A DNA stretch of 64,000 bases, from the NCBI RefSeq assembly GCF_025643335.1, contig NZ_CP092489.1, forward strand, positions 2,428,501 through 2,492,500. The letters are read 5' to 3'. The notes under the pieces are model-generated. The model did not search any database. It was given only the letters and a program-made list of their open reading frames with translations, and was not told where the DNA came from. This document shows positions 25,759 through 35,200 of the stretch, one piece after another; position 1 is the stretch's first letter, and every line of letters starts with the position of its first letter. A program made the position numbers and the translations under genes. The stretch comes from Endozoicomonas sp. Mp262. Its GTDB lineage: Bacteria; Pseudomonadota; Gammaproteobacteria; Pseudomonadales; Endozoicomonadaceae.

Positions 25759-27126
25759 ATGGCTTATCCATTCCAAAAAAGTCGTAAGCATCTTTGTGCA
25801 AACAGTTTAATTACTACGATTTCTGAAAGTTATGAGCAAATTCCAGATGTCCGACCAAACAAGGATTCCAGAAAAATAACAATACATGATGCCTCCATGT
25901 CCGCTTTTGCCATGATGCATCTCAAGTACCCATCGCTCCTCTCGTTTGAGCGTGATAAAACAGAGCAAGAAGTAAGGCATAACCTTGAGCACCTGTATCA
26001 GATAAAAAAACGTGCTCCCTGTGATACCAGTATGCGGGAAATCCTGGATCCAATAGATCCCGTAGAGTTCAAAAAGCCTTTTAAGACATTGCTGTCTAAC
26101 GTCCAAAGGGGCGGATTACTGAAGGCATTCGAATTTCACTGCGGGAACTTGAAAAATCACTACTTGCTCCCGATCGATGGAACTGGGCTATTTTACTCCT
26201 GCAATAATAAAAAACCTTGTCAGGAGTGCTGTACTAAAAATAAGGGAAAGGCCAACGAAGCTCACTACCACCAGTTAATGGCAGCATGCATTGCTCACCC
26301 GGATCAAAAAACAGTCTTGCCATTGGCACCGGAAGCCATAGTTTGCCAGGACGGTTCGACCAAAAATGACTGTGAAAAAAATGCCATTAAACGGTTGTTT
26401 GCCACCATACGAGAGCATCACCCACGTCTAAAGTTCGTTATTCTTCTGGACAGTCTTTATGCTGACAACCCCACTGTCCAACTGATTAAGAGTTATGGCT
26501 GGCATTACATCATTGTCGCGAAAGATGGCAACCATGCCTCGCTGGTTGAAGCGATGGATGAGCTGGATAAAGAAGGAAAAGTTCACCGTGCTGAAAAAGT
26601 TAATGAAGAGACTGGAATTAAGTGGTGGTTTCGCTATGCCAATGACGTCAGGCTGAACAAGGCAAAATATGCAGAACAGGTTAATGTGCTTGATTTTGTC
26701 GAAACCGATAAAAAAGGTAAACAGCATATCTGGTGCTGGGTGACTGATATTCCGCTTAACGAAGAAACCATAGAACCCGTCATGAAAGGAGGGCGCTGCC
26801 GATGGCATATTGAGAACCAGACGTTTAACACCCTGAAAAATCAAGGCTACGATCTCGAACATAACTACGGTCACGGTGAGAAGCACTTAGCCACAAATCT
26901 GGCCTATCTGACGATGCTTGCTTTTCTCGTAGATCAAATACAGGAACTGTGCTGTCCCCAGTTTCAGGAAGCTTTAAGAACCCGCTCAAAAGGAGTCCGT
27001 ATAGCATTATGGAAATGGATACAGGGCTATTTTTTGCATTGGCTGATAAAAACGTGGGAGGGGCTTTTTTACACAGTAACTCATGGTATTGAAGAGAAAA
27101 GGGTGATTCCATTCGATACATCATAA
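25759..27126 (+). CDS. DDE transposase (IS4-like group, family not fixed)
   Basis: A 455-residue transposase from ATG 25759 (an in-frame TTG at 25726 is also possible). An RNase H-fold catalytic core is visible: first Asp in LLPIDGTGLFYS, second Asp in VILLDSLYADNPT, and Glu in RCRWHIENQTFNTLKNQGYDLEH. A CxxCC zinc-like cluster follows the first Asp (KKPCQECCTKNKGKANEAHYH). The IS ends were not found: no convincing inverted repeat or duplication was seen in 25579-25758 or 27127-27300. The sequence just downstream codes for a piece of a membrane protein, so the insertion probably disrupted or truncated another gene. Confidence 0.8.
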   Translation: MAYPFQKSRKHLCANSLITTISESYEQIPDVRPNKDSRKITIHDASMSAFAMMHLKYPSLLSFERDKTEQEVRHNLEHLYQIKKRAPCDTSMREILDPIDPVEFKKPFKTLLSNVQRGGLLKAFEFHCGNLKNHYLLPIDGTGLFYSCNNKKPCQECCTKNKGKANEAHYHQLMAACIAHPDQKTVLPLAPEAIVCQDGSTKNDCEKNAIKRLFATIREHHPRLKFVILLDSLYADNPTVQLIKSYGWHYIIVAKDGNHASLVEAMDELDKEGKVHRAEKVNEETGIKWWFRYANDVRLNKAKYAEQVNVLDFVETDKKGKQHIWCWVTDIPLNEETIEPVMKGGRCRWHIENQTFNTLKNQGYDLEHNYGHGEKHLATNLAYLTMLAFLVDQIQELCCPQFQEALRTRSKGVRIALWKWIQGYFLHWLIKTWEGLFYTVTHGIEEKRVIPFDTS

Positions 27127-27171
27127 CCGGCCATATCGTAGCTACGTTCAGGGGTGACATTTTTTCTTTAA

Positions 27172-27330
27172 AGCTCCGCTTTGTTAATTGGCGGCTCAGT
27201 TTTGATCGGCTTCATTATTTTTGCTGCCTTATTGTCAATACCAACGATCATCGACGTTCATCATGCGGGAATAGCTGATATTATTGTTGCCTGGATTGGA
27301 AAAATTCAAAAAAGTGTGAAATTAAAATAG
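27172..27330 (+). pseudogene. C-terminal remnant of a membrane protein
   Basis: Beginning shortly after the transposase gene, an open frame without a start codon encodes about 52 residues: one long hydrophobic segment (LIGGSVLIGFIIFAALLSIP), a short loop, a second helix (IADIIVAWIGKI) and a basic tail (QKSVKLK), then TAG at 27328-27330. It looks like the C-terminal end of a transporter whose 5' part has been lost. No family is identified. The 414 bp between the transposase and the hemerythrin gene hold this remnant and the tiny frame that follows, and nothing else recognised. Confidence 0.35.
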
Positions 27331-27335
27331 ATGAG

Positions 27336-27419
27336 ATGAAAAAAACTACTATTAATTGGCAGACTATTTGGGGTGTCTTGATGCCTATCGCTATACTGAT
27401 TTGGCTATACGCTCTATAG
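27336..27419 (+). CDS. Possible 27-residue membrane peptide
   Basis: ATG 27336 opens 5 nt after the stop of the membrane-protein remnant and encodes 27 residues: a lysine/polar start (MKKTTINWQ), one hydrophobic helix (IWGVLMPIAILIWLYAL) and a stop. Very small membrane subunits directly downstream of a transporter gene are known for some sodium-coupled symporters, but no family match is claimed. The ribosome site is poor. Confidence 0.25.
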   Translation: MKKTTINWQTIWGVLMPIAILIWLYAL

Positions 27420-27541
27420 TTATTTAGGCAGACGTTAGTTGACCTGAATCAACACCTTGTTATACATTGCTCTTCAGAATGAAAAAGTAGGGGTTTACGC
27501 CAGCTGCTTTTATAATAAAGAAACGACAATGGAGGGGCATT

Positions 27542-28117
27542 ATGTCAAGACTGATCGAGCGAATTATTCAGGATCACGAGCACATTGCCCGCCTGCTCGA
27601 CTGCCTGGATTATGAAGTAGCTGGTTATCGGGAAGGAGCTGATTACTCGCCCAAGTTGCCAATTATCCAAGATGCCTTGGATTACCTTTATAACTATTGT
27701 GATGTATTTCACCATCCTCTTGAGTCAAGGCTAATGGCTCGCCTCAGACCTAAGCTAAAGGAAGTGGAACATAGAGTAAACTTTGAACTGATTGAAGAAC
27801 AGCATAAACAGATTCGAGACTTAAGCGGTAAGCTTTTGGAAAGCTTTAACCGTATTTCTTTCGATCAGGTTATACCAATTAATTTGCTATTGTCAGAATA
27901 TCAGCTATATAGCAAGCTGCAGAGAAGCCATATGAGGGCTGAACAGAATTATATGATTCCAGCCATGCAGACCTATCTTACAGGTGAGGACTTGTTGTCT
28001 GTAGAAGAAGAAATAAGAGCACATCCTGACCCTTTATTTGGTGCACATATCTGGGAGGCGTATGAAGACCTTTATCAGCATATTTTGAAATACGCCAGGG
28101 TAGTTGAGCCAGCTTGA
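27542..28117 (+). CDS. Hemerythrin HHE-domain protein
   Basis: A 191-residue four-helix hemerythrin-like protein that probably binds a di-iron centre; roles in oxygen or redox sensing and iron-sulfur repair are known for the family. The iron ligands appear as His in IIQDHEHIARLLD, HHPLE (residues about 58-62), EEQHKQI (about 86-92) and Glu/His in RSHMRAEQNYMIPAM. A strong GGAGG precedes ATG 27542. It stands alone, with a terminator after it. Confidence 0.88.
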   Translation: MSRLIERIIQDHEHIARLLDCLDYEVAGYREGADYSPKLPIIQDALDYLYNYCDVFHHPLESRLMARLRPKLKEVEHRVNFELIEEQHKQIRDLSGKLLESFNRISFDQVIPINLLLSEYQLYSKLQRSHMRAEQNYMIPAMQTYLTGEDLLSVEEEIRAHPDPLFGAHIWEAYEDLYQHILKYARVVEPA

Positions 28118-28190
28118 TTAGGATAGTGGGTGATGGTGCCTGATGGTTTTTGCTTTAATGCAGCCATCGTCAGGCACAGACTATTATAGC

Positions 28191-28211
28191 ACAACTGATA
28201 GTTGTTTTTTT
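28191..28211 (+). terminator. Rho-independent terminator after the hemerythrin gene
   Basis: The stem ACAACT/AGTTGT with a 3-nt loop (28191-28205) is followed by a run of Ts to 28211. A longer imperfect hairpin (TGCCTGATGG at 28137-28146 with its complement at 28164-28176) lies just before it. Both are between the hemerythrin and the adhesin gene; the remaining 200 bp up to 28414 are AT-rich, with no gene seen. Confidence 0.65.
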
Positions 28212-28413
28212 GATTCTATGATTCATTTTATGATAAGTATTTTTTATCAGTTTTTTTTGATTTTTTCATTAACGGCTAGACTCAATAATAAGTGCATCTT
28301 CATTTTGTTAGTTGTTTTATAAACTATGCATTTAAAGGTTGTGTTAAAAAATTATTCAGAATAACGAAAAGTCTGCTTGGAGGATTAAAGTCCTTTTTTA
28401 GGCAAGGAAGTTT

Positions 28414-29068
28414 ATGGATTCTTCATATGATAAAACGATAATTGGATATATTTCTAAGGCAAATGCCGTTGTTATGGTGGTTGATGAGAATGGCATTGTT
28501 AGAATTGCTGATATCGGTGACCCGCTGTATCTTAATGAAAGAGTTATTAATGACTCAACATCAAGTGTGATTATTGAGCTGATTAATGACCAGCTTTTAA
28601 ATTTGCCTGACAGCCAGCAAGTTACCATGCACGTAGATCTCTTGAATTCACCAGCCCTGGGGAGTTCAGATGAAGATCAAGTAGAGGATGTTCCTGCCAG
28701 TGATTATGATCAACCCCAAGAGCAAATCATTCAGCCAGAGCAGGTATTAGCTCCAGAAACTGATGATGGCGATACTGCTGATCAGATAAAACCCGTTGAA
28801 GATACGTTTGCTAGAGAGGCTATTATTGATCGCCTGGTTCAAGCCGAGCGTGTGGATTCCAGTACGGATAAGAGCGCTGAAATTGAAAATGATTTTTTGA
28901 ATCTAAAATCAAACCAAAAAACATTCAATGAAGTTGACCAAAGAGTAGTAGAACATCTTCCTCCTCAGGTCAAAGATTTGTTTTTAACAATCACTGAAGA
29001 TTTAAATTTTAGTTTTGATGGTGTGCAGTTTTCATCAACATCAACAATACAGTCAATAACGATTATTT
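28414..29068 (+). CDS. Adhesin N-terminal fragment (retention-module-like)
   Basis: Codons 1-218 of the restored adhesin, with AAGGAAG before ATG 28414. Residues about 8-75 (IIGYISKANAVVMVVDENGI, GDPLYLNERV, VIIELINDQLLNLPDSQQV) follow the pattern of the LapA-type N-terminal retention module, which anchors the adhesin inside its outer-membrane channel. Then comes an acidic, Glu/Gln/Pro-rich linker. The frame now runs past the IS66 junction and stops at 29094 after about nine IS-encoded residues, giving a 226-residue product if translated. Confidence 0.8.
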
Positions 29069-30810
29069 GTAAGTTCTCAATAACTGCTGGATAGCTGCAA
29101 AATTCTGATATACATCTATCCTTCCCTCATGCAACCCCCAATCAATCAAGAGCAAGTGTACTCACCTGCGAGATTACTGAATCTTGTTGCTCAGCAGCAA
29201 GGGCAGATTACTCAGCAGCAAGAGCAGATAGCGAAGCTTCAAGCGCTTGTTGAGGCACTGCAAGCGCAGATTCGTCGTCTTAAAAAACTGCCGCCAAAGC
29301 CTGATATCAGACCCAATACAAAACCAAAAGATGATGGTAAAAAGGGTGATAATGGTCCCGGTGATGACAACGAACCGCCTGATAATTCAGGGAAACGTAA
29401 GGTTGAGAAGCCTGGCGAACGAACACGAAAAAATCGCCAACAGCCTGATAAGCCAGCAACAGAAAAAATCATCACCGTAGAAGTATCTGATGTCCCGTCT
29501 GGTTCGACACCAAACGGATTTAGCTCTTTTTCTGTACAAGAGCTGACTATTCAGGCGTTCACGGTCGAGTATCATTTGGAGCAATGGCAGACGCCCGACG
29601 GACAAACCATCACAGCAAAACCTCCCGAAAGCCTGCATGGACATCACTATGGACCACAACTCCAGTCCTATTTGTTGTACCAGCATCACGGTTGCTCGGT
29701 GACTCAGCCGCAGCTGTTGGACTGGTTGTGGGATATAGGAATCTCAATGTCCGCGGGAGAACTTCATCGGCTACTCACTGAAGGTCATACTGACTTTCAT
29801 GAAGAAAAAGACGCTTTGCTGGCAACAGGGTTCAAATGCTCCCGCTACATCCAGACCGATGACACCGGAGCTAGGCATAAAGGACAAAATGGCTACTGTA
29901 CCATTATCAACAATGAGCTATTTGCCTGGTTTGAGAGCACAGGCAGTAAGAGTAGGGAAAACTTCCTGAGCCTCTTGCATCGCCCCTGGAAGACTTATTC
30001 CGTCACGCAGGACGCCTTGGACTATCTGGAAAAATTTGATTACCCGGAGAAGTGGCTAAGCATCATCAGGCAATACATGGGCGTTACGTTTTTAAACCGG
30101 GAAGCCTGGGAAGCAGCCCTTAACGACCATGGGCTAACGGGAAAGACCCGGCGCAAGCAAGCAGCAGAAGCGCTTATTTACAGCAGCTTAATGGCTCATG
30201 GTATGGGACACCTGACCACATTCAGTGATGGTGCTCAGCAGTTCAACGTATTCAACCATGCTCAATGCTGGGTTCATGCGGAGCGGGGATTGGCTAAAGT
30301 CCACCCGGTCAATGAGCAGCAAGCCAGTGCACAGTACTGGTGTCGTACATGGTTCTGGGCTATCTACAACGATTTAAAAGTCTTCAAGGCCAGCCCCGAT
30401 AAAAGTAAAGCTCAAAACATACGTCGCGATTTCAAGGCCCTGACTAATACCCAGGTAGACTTTCCTGATTTACAGGACGCACTGTCAGGGCTGGTCGTTA
30501 TAGAGAAGGAATTGCTACAGGTACTCGATGCTCCAAGCCTTCCGCTCCATAACAACCTGAGCGAAAGCCAAATACGGGAATACGTGAAACGACGAAAAAT
30601 CAGCGGCGGCACAAAAAGCAAAGCGGGAAGAAAGTGCCGGGATACGTTTGCCAGCCTGAAAAAAACTTGCCGGTTGTACGGTTTATCGTTTTGGCATTAT
30701 CTGAAAGATCGAATCATGGGCAGTGGCAGTTTTCCCTGGTTGCCCGACCTGATAGAACAAGCATCCAGCGACTTTTCGTGTGGGTTAACCAGCAGTTATT
30801 GAGAACTTAC
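29069..30810 (+). mobile_element. IS66-family insertion sequence
   Basis: A 1,742-bp element with 22-bp perfect inverted ends (29069-29090 starting GTAAGTTCTCAATAACTGCT, and 30789-30810). It is flanked by an exact 8-bp duplication GATTATTT (29061-29068 and 30811-30818), the length standard for IS66. It carries only the tnpC-type transposase, without the tnpA and tnpB accessory genes of classical IS66 members. Removing it and one duplication restores the adhesin frame. Confidence 0.97.
29129..30802 (+). CDS. IS66-family transposase (TnpC type)
   Basis: A 557-residue transposase. It has an N-terminal leucine/glutamine coiled coil (QQQGQITQQQEQIAKLQALV), a basic linker rich in Lys/Pro/Asp and an IS66-type central region. 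The DDE core has Asp in YIQTDDTGARHKG and Asp in FSDGAQQFNVF, and Glu in the C-terminal block LHNNLSESQIREYVKRRKIS, followed by the IS66 C-terminal block GGTKSKAGRKCRDTFASLKKTCR. The stop lies inside the right inverted repeat. It appears intact and possibly active. Confidence 0.95.
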   Translation: MQPPINQEQVYSPARLLNLVAQQQGQITQQQEQIAKLQALVEALQAQIRRLKKLPPKPDIRPNTKPKDDGKKGDNGPGDDNEPPDNSGKRKVEKPGERTRKNRQQPDKPATEKIITVEVSDVPSGSTPNGFSSFSVQELTIQAFTVEYHLEQWQTPDGQTITAKPPESLHGHHYGPQLQSYLLYQHHGCSVTQPQLLDWLWDIGISMSAGELHRLLTEGHTDFHEEKDALLATGFKCSRYIQTDDTGARHKGQNGYCTIINNELFAWFESTGSKSRENFLSLLHRPWKTYSVTQDALDYLEKFDYPEKWLSIIRQYMGVTFLNREAWEAALNDHGLTGKTRRKQAAEALIYSSLMAHGMGHLTTFSDGAQQFNVFNHAQCWVHAERGLAKVHPVNEQQASAQYWCRTWFWAIYNDLKVFKASPDKSKAQNIRRDFKALTNTQVDFPDLQDALSGLVVIEKELLQVLDAPSLPLHNNLSESQIREYVKRRKISGGTKSKAGRKCRDTFASLKKTCRLYGLSFWHYLKDRIMGSGSFPWLPDLIEQASSDFSCGLTSSY

Positions 30811-31057
30811 GATTATTTCTATTCCTGATCTAGGTCGTTTAAAATTGAATGATATTGATGTACTTCCGGGGCAGCAAATTCTTGTTCGGGATTTATCGGA
30901 TCTGACCTATCAGCCTGCTCAAGATGAATACGGAAAAGATTATTCAAGTTTTAAATTTCAGGTTAGTGATGGTGCCAAGGAAAGTACTATCCAGCAATTA
31001 ACCTTTAATGTATTGCCTATCAATGATGCTCCAATTCTAGAAGATAAAGTTTTTGCC
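30811..31057 (+). pseudogene. Adhesin fragment between IS66 and IS4
   Basis: About 80 codons of the restored adhesin (to codon 298). They include a cadherin/VCBS-like strand pattern (LKLNDIDVLPGQQILVRDL, YSSFKFQVSDGAKES, LTFNVLPINDAPILED). The NDAP linker motif recurs between domains in the rest of the protein. Both ends are target duplications. An ATG at 30848 exists but is an internal codon. Confidence 0.85.
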
Positions 31058-32125
31058 CTATGTACGGGACAAAACTTTAAGTAAAATCTGAAAATCAATC
31101 TGATCACTTTTTGAACATCCATTCTTCAAAACTCTTCGGAGCATATCCAACCCCAGTCGGAACAGGCTTTTGGCTGGTCGCCAGTGCTTATTGAGAGGCA
31201 GCCCTTCCGCTTCCCCGTATTTCCAATGCCCTGCTATCAGACACCAGGCAAATGCCAGTGCAAGAACCCCCATCAGCTTATCCATACGGTCAAGCTCAGT
31301 CATATGAGTCGATTCAAGGTCAAATCCCCTGCTTTTAAGGCAGCCAAACAGAGTCTCAATAGACCAGCGCTTATAATAGTCTTCGATCATAGTTTCAGGT
31401 TTCTTCGTTGCCACTACAATCAAAAGACCTTTTATCGTGCGTCTGGCAGCGATATATAAACAGACACCAGATACTTTACGCTTGGTGAACCAAGTTTCTG
31501 TCTGATTGAGTTTTACATTCCTGAATAGTTGTTTGGCATTAATGTCTTTACCACAGCTACCAAGAACAGGAGTGTCTTCCTTTATTCGAAGCCGACAGAT
31601 AATGCCTTGCTCATCCAGCCACTTAAACCAATCACGGCCAACAAACTCCCGGTCGGCGAGCAGTTCATCAATCTTGTCTGCCGGGATCAACGCCAGCACT
31701 CTCTTCATGATGGCTATGCGCTCGGCGGTATTAGAGTTGCCGCCTGACTTATCCAGACATACCCAGGCGATAGGAATGGCAGCACCCTGCCAGGCAATTG
31801 AAACCACCAGATAGTTGACGTGATGAGAGCCAAATTTCCAGTTAGTTCTATCCATGCAGAGTGTGTAGGTGGTGAGACTCAGCCAATGTAAAATCAACCG
31901 TCCGAGCTGCTCATAGCAATATGTGTAGCCTGAAAAAAATCGTTTTATGCGCCGATAGCTGGAGTCTTCCAGCGCTTTGCTCTGGAACTCTTCTGCCACA
32001 CGGCAAAGGTTGCAGGAGCGTGCCCTTATGAGAGCAAGTATGAACTGGGCAAGAAATATAATCCGGGCTTGATGCCAGGGGAGATGAGCTTTAAGCTCTT
32101 GGGCTAATGAGCTGACGTCTTCCAT
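31058..32125 (-). CDS. IS4-family transposase
   Basis: A 355-residue DDE transposase with Asp in LCMDRTNWKFG, Asp in LLADREFVGRDWF and the IS4 signature Y-(2)-R-(3)-E-(6)-K in YYKRWSIETLFGCLKSRGF. The start is ATG 32125. The TAG stop (31060-31058) lies at the extreme end of the element, so the frame uses the full right side. It appears intact. Confidence 0.94.
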   Translation of the reverse strand: MEDVSSLAQELKAHLPWHQARIIFLAQFILALIRARSCNLCRVAEEFQSKALEDSSYRRIKRFFSGYTYCYEQLGRLILHWLSLTTYTLCMDRTNWKFGSHHVNYLVVSIAWQGAAIPIAWVCLDKSGGNSNTAERIAIMKRVLALIPADKIDELLADREFVGRDWFKWLDEQGIICRLRIKEDTPVLGSCGKDINAKQLFRNVKLNQTETWFTKRKVSGVCLYIAARRTIKGLLIVVATKKPETMIEDYYKRWSIETLFGCLKSRGFDLESTHMTELDRMDKLMGVLALAFAWCLIAGHWKYGEAEGLPLNKHWRPAKSLFRLGLDMLRRVLKNGCSKSDQIDFQILLKVLSRT

Positions 32126-32237
32126 GTACGACTACGGTAACTGTACGGAGGTTAGAGACCATACAGGTTACTCTACATGGGCGTCAGCTCATACCCCTTG
32201 GTTTTTCTAGCTTTCCTGATTTTTGTCCCGTACACAG
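31058..32237 (-). mobile_element. IS4-family insertion sequence
   Basis: A 1,180-bp element whose ends read CTRTGTACGGGACAAAA in inverted orientation (31058-31074 and 32221-32237). It is flanked by an exact 9-bp duplication GTTTTTGCC (31049-31057 and 32238-32246). The transposase is on the minus strand, and its stop codon is formed by the last three bases of the element. Removal with one duplication joins VFA to IDENV in frame. Confidence 0.95.
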
Positions 32238-35200
32238 GTTTTTGCCATTGATGAAAATGTGCTAGCAGATGGTTCCCTGATACCTGGAGTAGTCACAGGA
32301 AGTGATACGGACAGTGATCAGCTATTGGCGTATTCAATTATTTCAGGAAATGAAGGTAGCCGGTTTGCCATTGATAGTAATACGGGTGAAATTTCAGTTA
32401 TAGACTCTTTAGATTATGAAGCCCAGGATAGCTATAACCTGATAATTCAGGCAACAGATAGTGGTGTTCAACCTCTAAGTGATACCGCCACTATTACTAT
32501 CGATATTAACGACCTTAATGAAGCACCGGTAGTGACTGTGCCAGGCTCGACCTCCTATACAGAGGGTGATGGTGCAGTAACGGTACTTGGGTCGTTAATT
32601 TTGAGCGACCCTGAAGGAACCCTGGAAAGTGCAACTATTCAGCTCAATGGGAGTCGTGGGCAAAATCATTTGATAGAAGATCAGCTGGCATTTCAGGATC
32701 AAAATGGAATTACCGGTAGTTATGATGCAGCGAATGGTGTGCTTAATCTAAGTGGTACTGCCACGGTCGCACACTACCAGGCAGCTCTACGCAGTATTAC
32801 CTATACCAATTTGTCAGATGTCCCTGCCACTGATGAGAGGGATTTATCTGTAATTGTTAATGATGGTTTTATAGAAAGCAATACAGCTAGTACCACTCTG
32901 AGTGTGTATGCAGTTAATGACGGTCCTGTTATTACAGGTGCAGGGAACTTAATTGATAAAACCATGGATACAGCTAACCAGGAGGGGTTAGCCCAGCATA
33001 TTCAGATTGTAAAAACAGGGGGGCATGCTTTTTCAGTTGGCGAAAAAATTGAACTCACTTTTATCAATAGTGAAGATAGTAGTGAAAGTTATACCGTTGC
33101 CTATACCATCAATGATACTGCCTCACACCGCATCGCAGCAGGTCTGACTAACTCCATTCTTAATAACCCCGGTATTGGAAACTATGTCAGTGTTGTGTCG
33201 GAAGGCGGCAACGTTATTAGCTCTCAATACAGAAATGTGATTGGTTTTGATGATCCTAATCAGCCACCCTTTAACTTGAGCACGGTGATTAAGGATGCCA
33301 GCGATCAAGTGATTTCAACTGACACGGTTATGATGCAAAACACATCCGGTGTATATGGGGAAAACTATAACGGTATAGGTTCAGCAGGAACAGCACAGAT
33401 AGAAACCTTGATTGTTCCCGCTGGGTTGCAGGTAGGTCAAACTGTCAAACTATTTATTAATGATCTGGAAGTCAGTCATACAGTTGCTTTAGGAGAAAGT
33501 GTTGCGGATATCCGTGATGCCCTATTAGGTCAGTTTTCTGATTTTGATATAAGTCGTGTGGTAACGGTAGAAGTTAATGGTCTTGATAAGATTTCTCTAA
33601 GAGCCTTAGAACCGGGTGAACCCTTTGATGCTTATGGTTTAATTACCTCTGCTAATGATCTATTCAACTTGGCTGTAGATGAAAATACTGCTTTGGGTAC
33701 AGTGGTTGGTACAGTTGGAGCCAATGATCGAGATGGTGATAGTGATACCCTGACCTATGCCCTTATAGAGGATGCAGATGGACGCTTTGCTATAGATAGC
33801 AATACTGGCGAGATTACGGTTACTGGATCCCTTGATCATGAAGATATTGACAGCCATACCGTTATAGCTTCAGTCACAGATAGTCATGGGGCTTTATCCC
33901 AGCAGCAAGTGACAATTGAGGTGGGTGATGTCAATGATATACCGGTAGCGAGTGCGGATACGCAAACCACTCAGGAGAAGGAAAGCCTGACCCTGGATGT
34001 ACTGGCTAATGACACGGATGAGGATCACAACGATAACACTGCTAACTTCAGTCTGGACAGTGTGCAGATCGTTGACGGGAATGGAAGTCCAGTTAATGGC
34101 CAAGGCTCGGTCAGTATCGTCAATAACCAATTGCAGTTTGTACCGGGCAGTGACTTTGATCGTCTGGCCACCGGTGAAACGGCGACGGTTACCGTACGTT
34201 ATATAATGTCCGATAACGAGGGGGCAACCTCCGAGTCTACGGCCACTATTACGGTGACCGGCACCAATGATGAACCGGTCGCTCATGTGGATACGGAAAC
34301 CACTCAAGAGAATGACAGTCTGATTCTGGATGTGCTGGCTAACGACACAGATGTGGATCATAACGATAACGCTGCCAATTTCAGCCTGGACAGTGTGCAG
34401 ATCGTTGATGTTGATGGCAACCCGGTTAGTGGGCAGGGTACGGTCAGTGTCGTCAATAACCAATTGCAGTTTGTGCCGGGCAGTGACTTTGACAGTCTAG
34501 CCAATGGTGAAACGGTGACGGTTACGGTGCGTTATGTAATGTCTGATGACGAGAGGGCGACGTCAGCATCCACAGCCACCCTCATCGTCACCGGTACCAA
34601 TGATGATCCAATCGCCCGTGCGGATACGGAAACCACTCAAGAGAATGACAGCCTGACCCTGGATGTGCTGGCGAATGACACGGATGCGGATCACAACGAT
34701 AACTCAACCAACTTCAGCTTGGACAGTGTGCAGATTGTGGATGGCGATGGCAATCCGGTCAGTAGCCAGGGCACGGCCAGCATCGTAAATAACCAATTGC
34801 AGTTTGTACCGGGTAGTGATTTTGACAGCTTGGCCACGGGTGAATCGGCGACGGTCATCGTACGTTATATAATGTCCGATAACGAGGGGGCCACCTCAGA
34901 GTCTACGGCCACTATTACGGTCACCGGCACCAATGATGCACCGGTGGCCAGCGCAGATACCCAAACCATCCACGAGAATGAAACCCTGACCCTGGATGTA
35001 CTGGCGAATGACACGGATGAGGATCACAGCGATACCACCGCCAACTTCAGCCTAGACAGTGTGCAGATCGTTGATGGCGATGGTAATCCAGTCAGCGGCC
35101 AGGGCACGGTCAGTATCGTTAATAACCAATTACAGTTTGTGCCGGGCAGTGACTTTGACAGCCTGGCCAAGGGTGAAACGGCGACGGTCACGGTGCGTTA

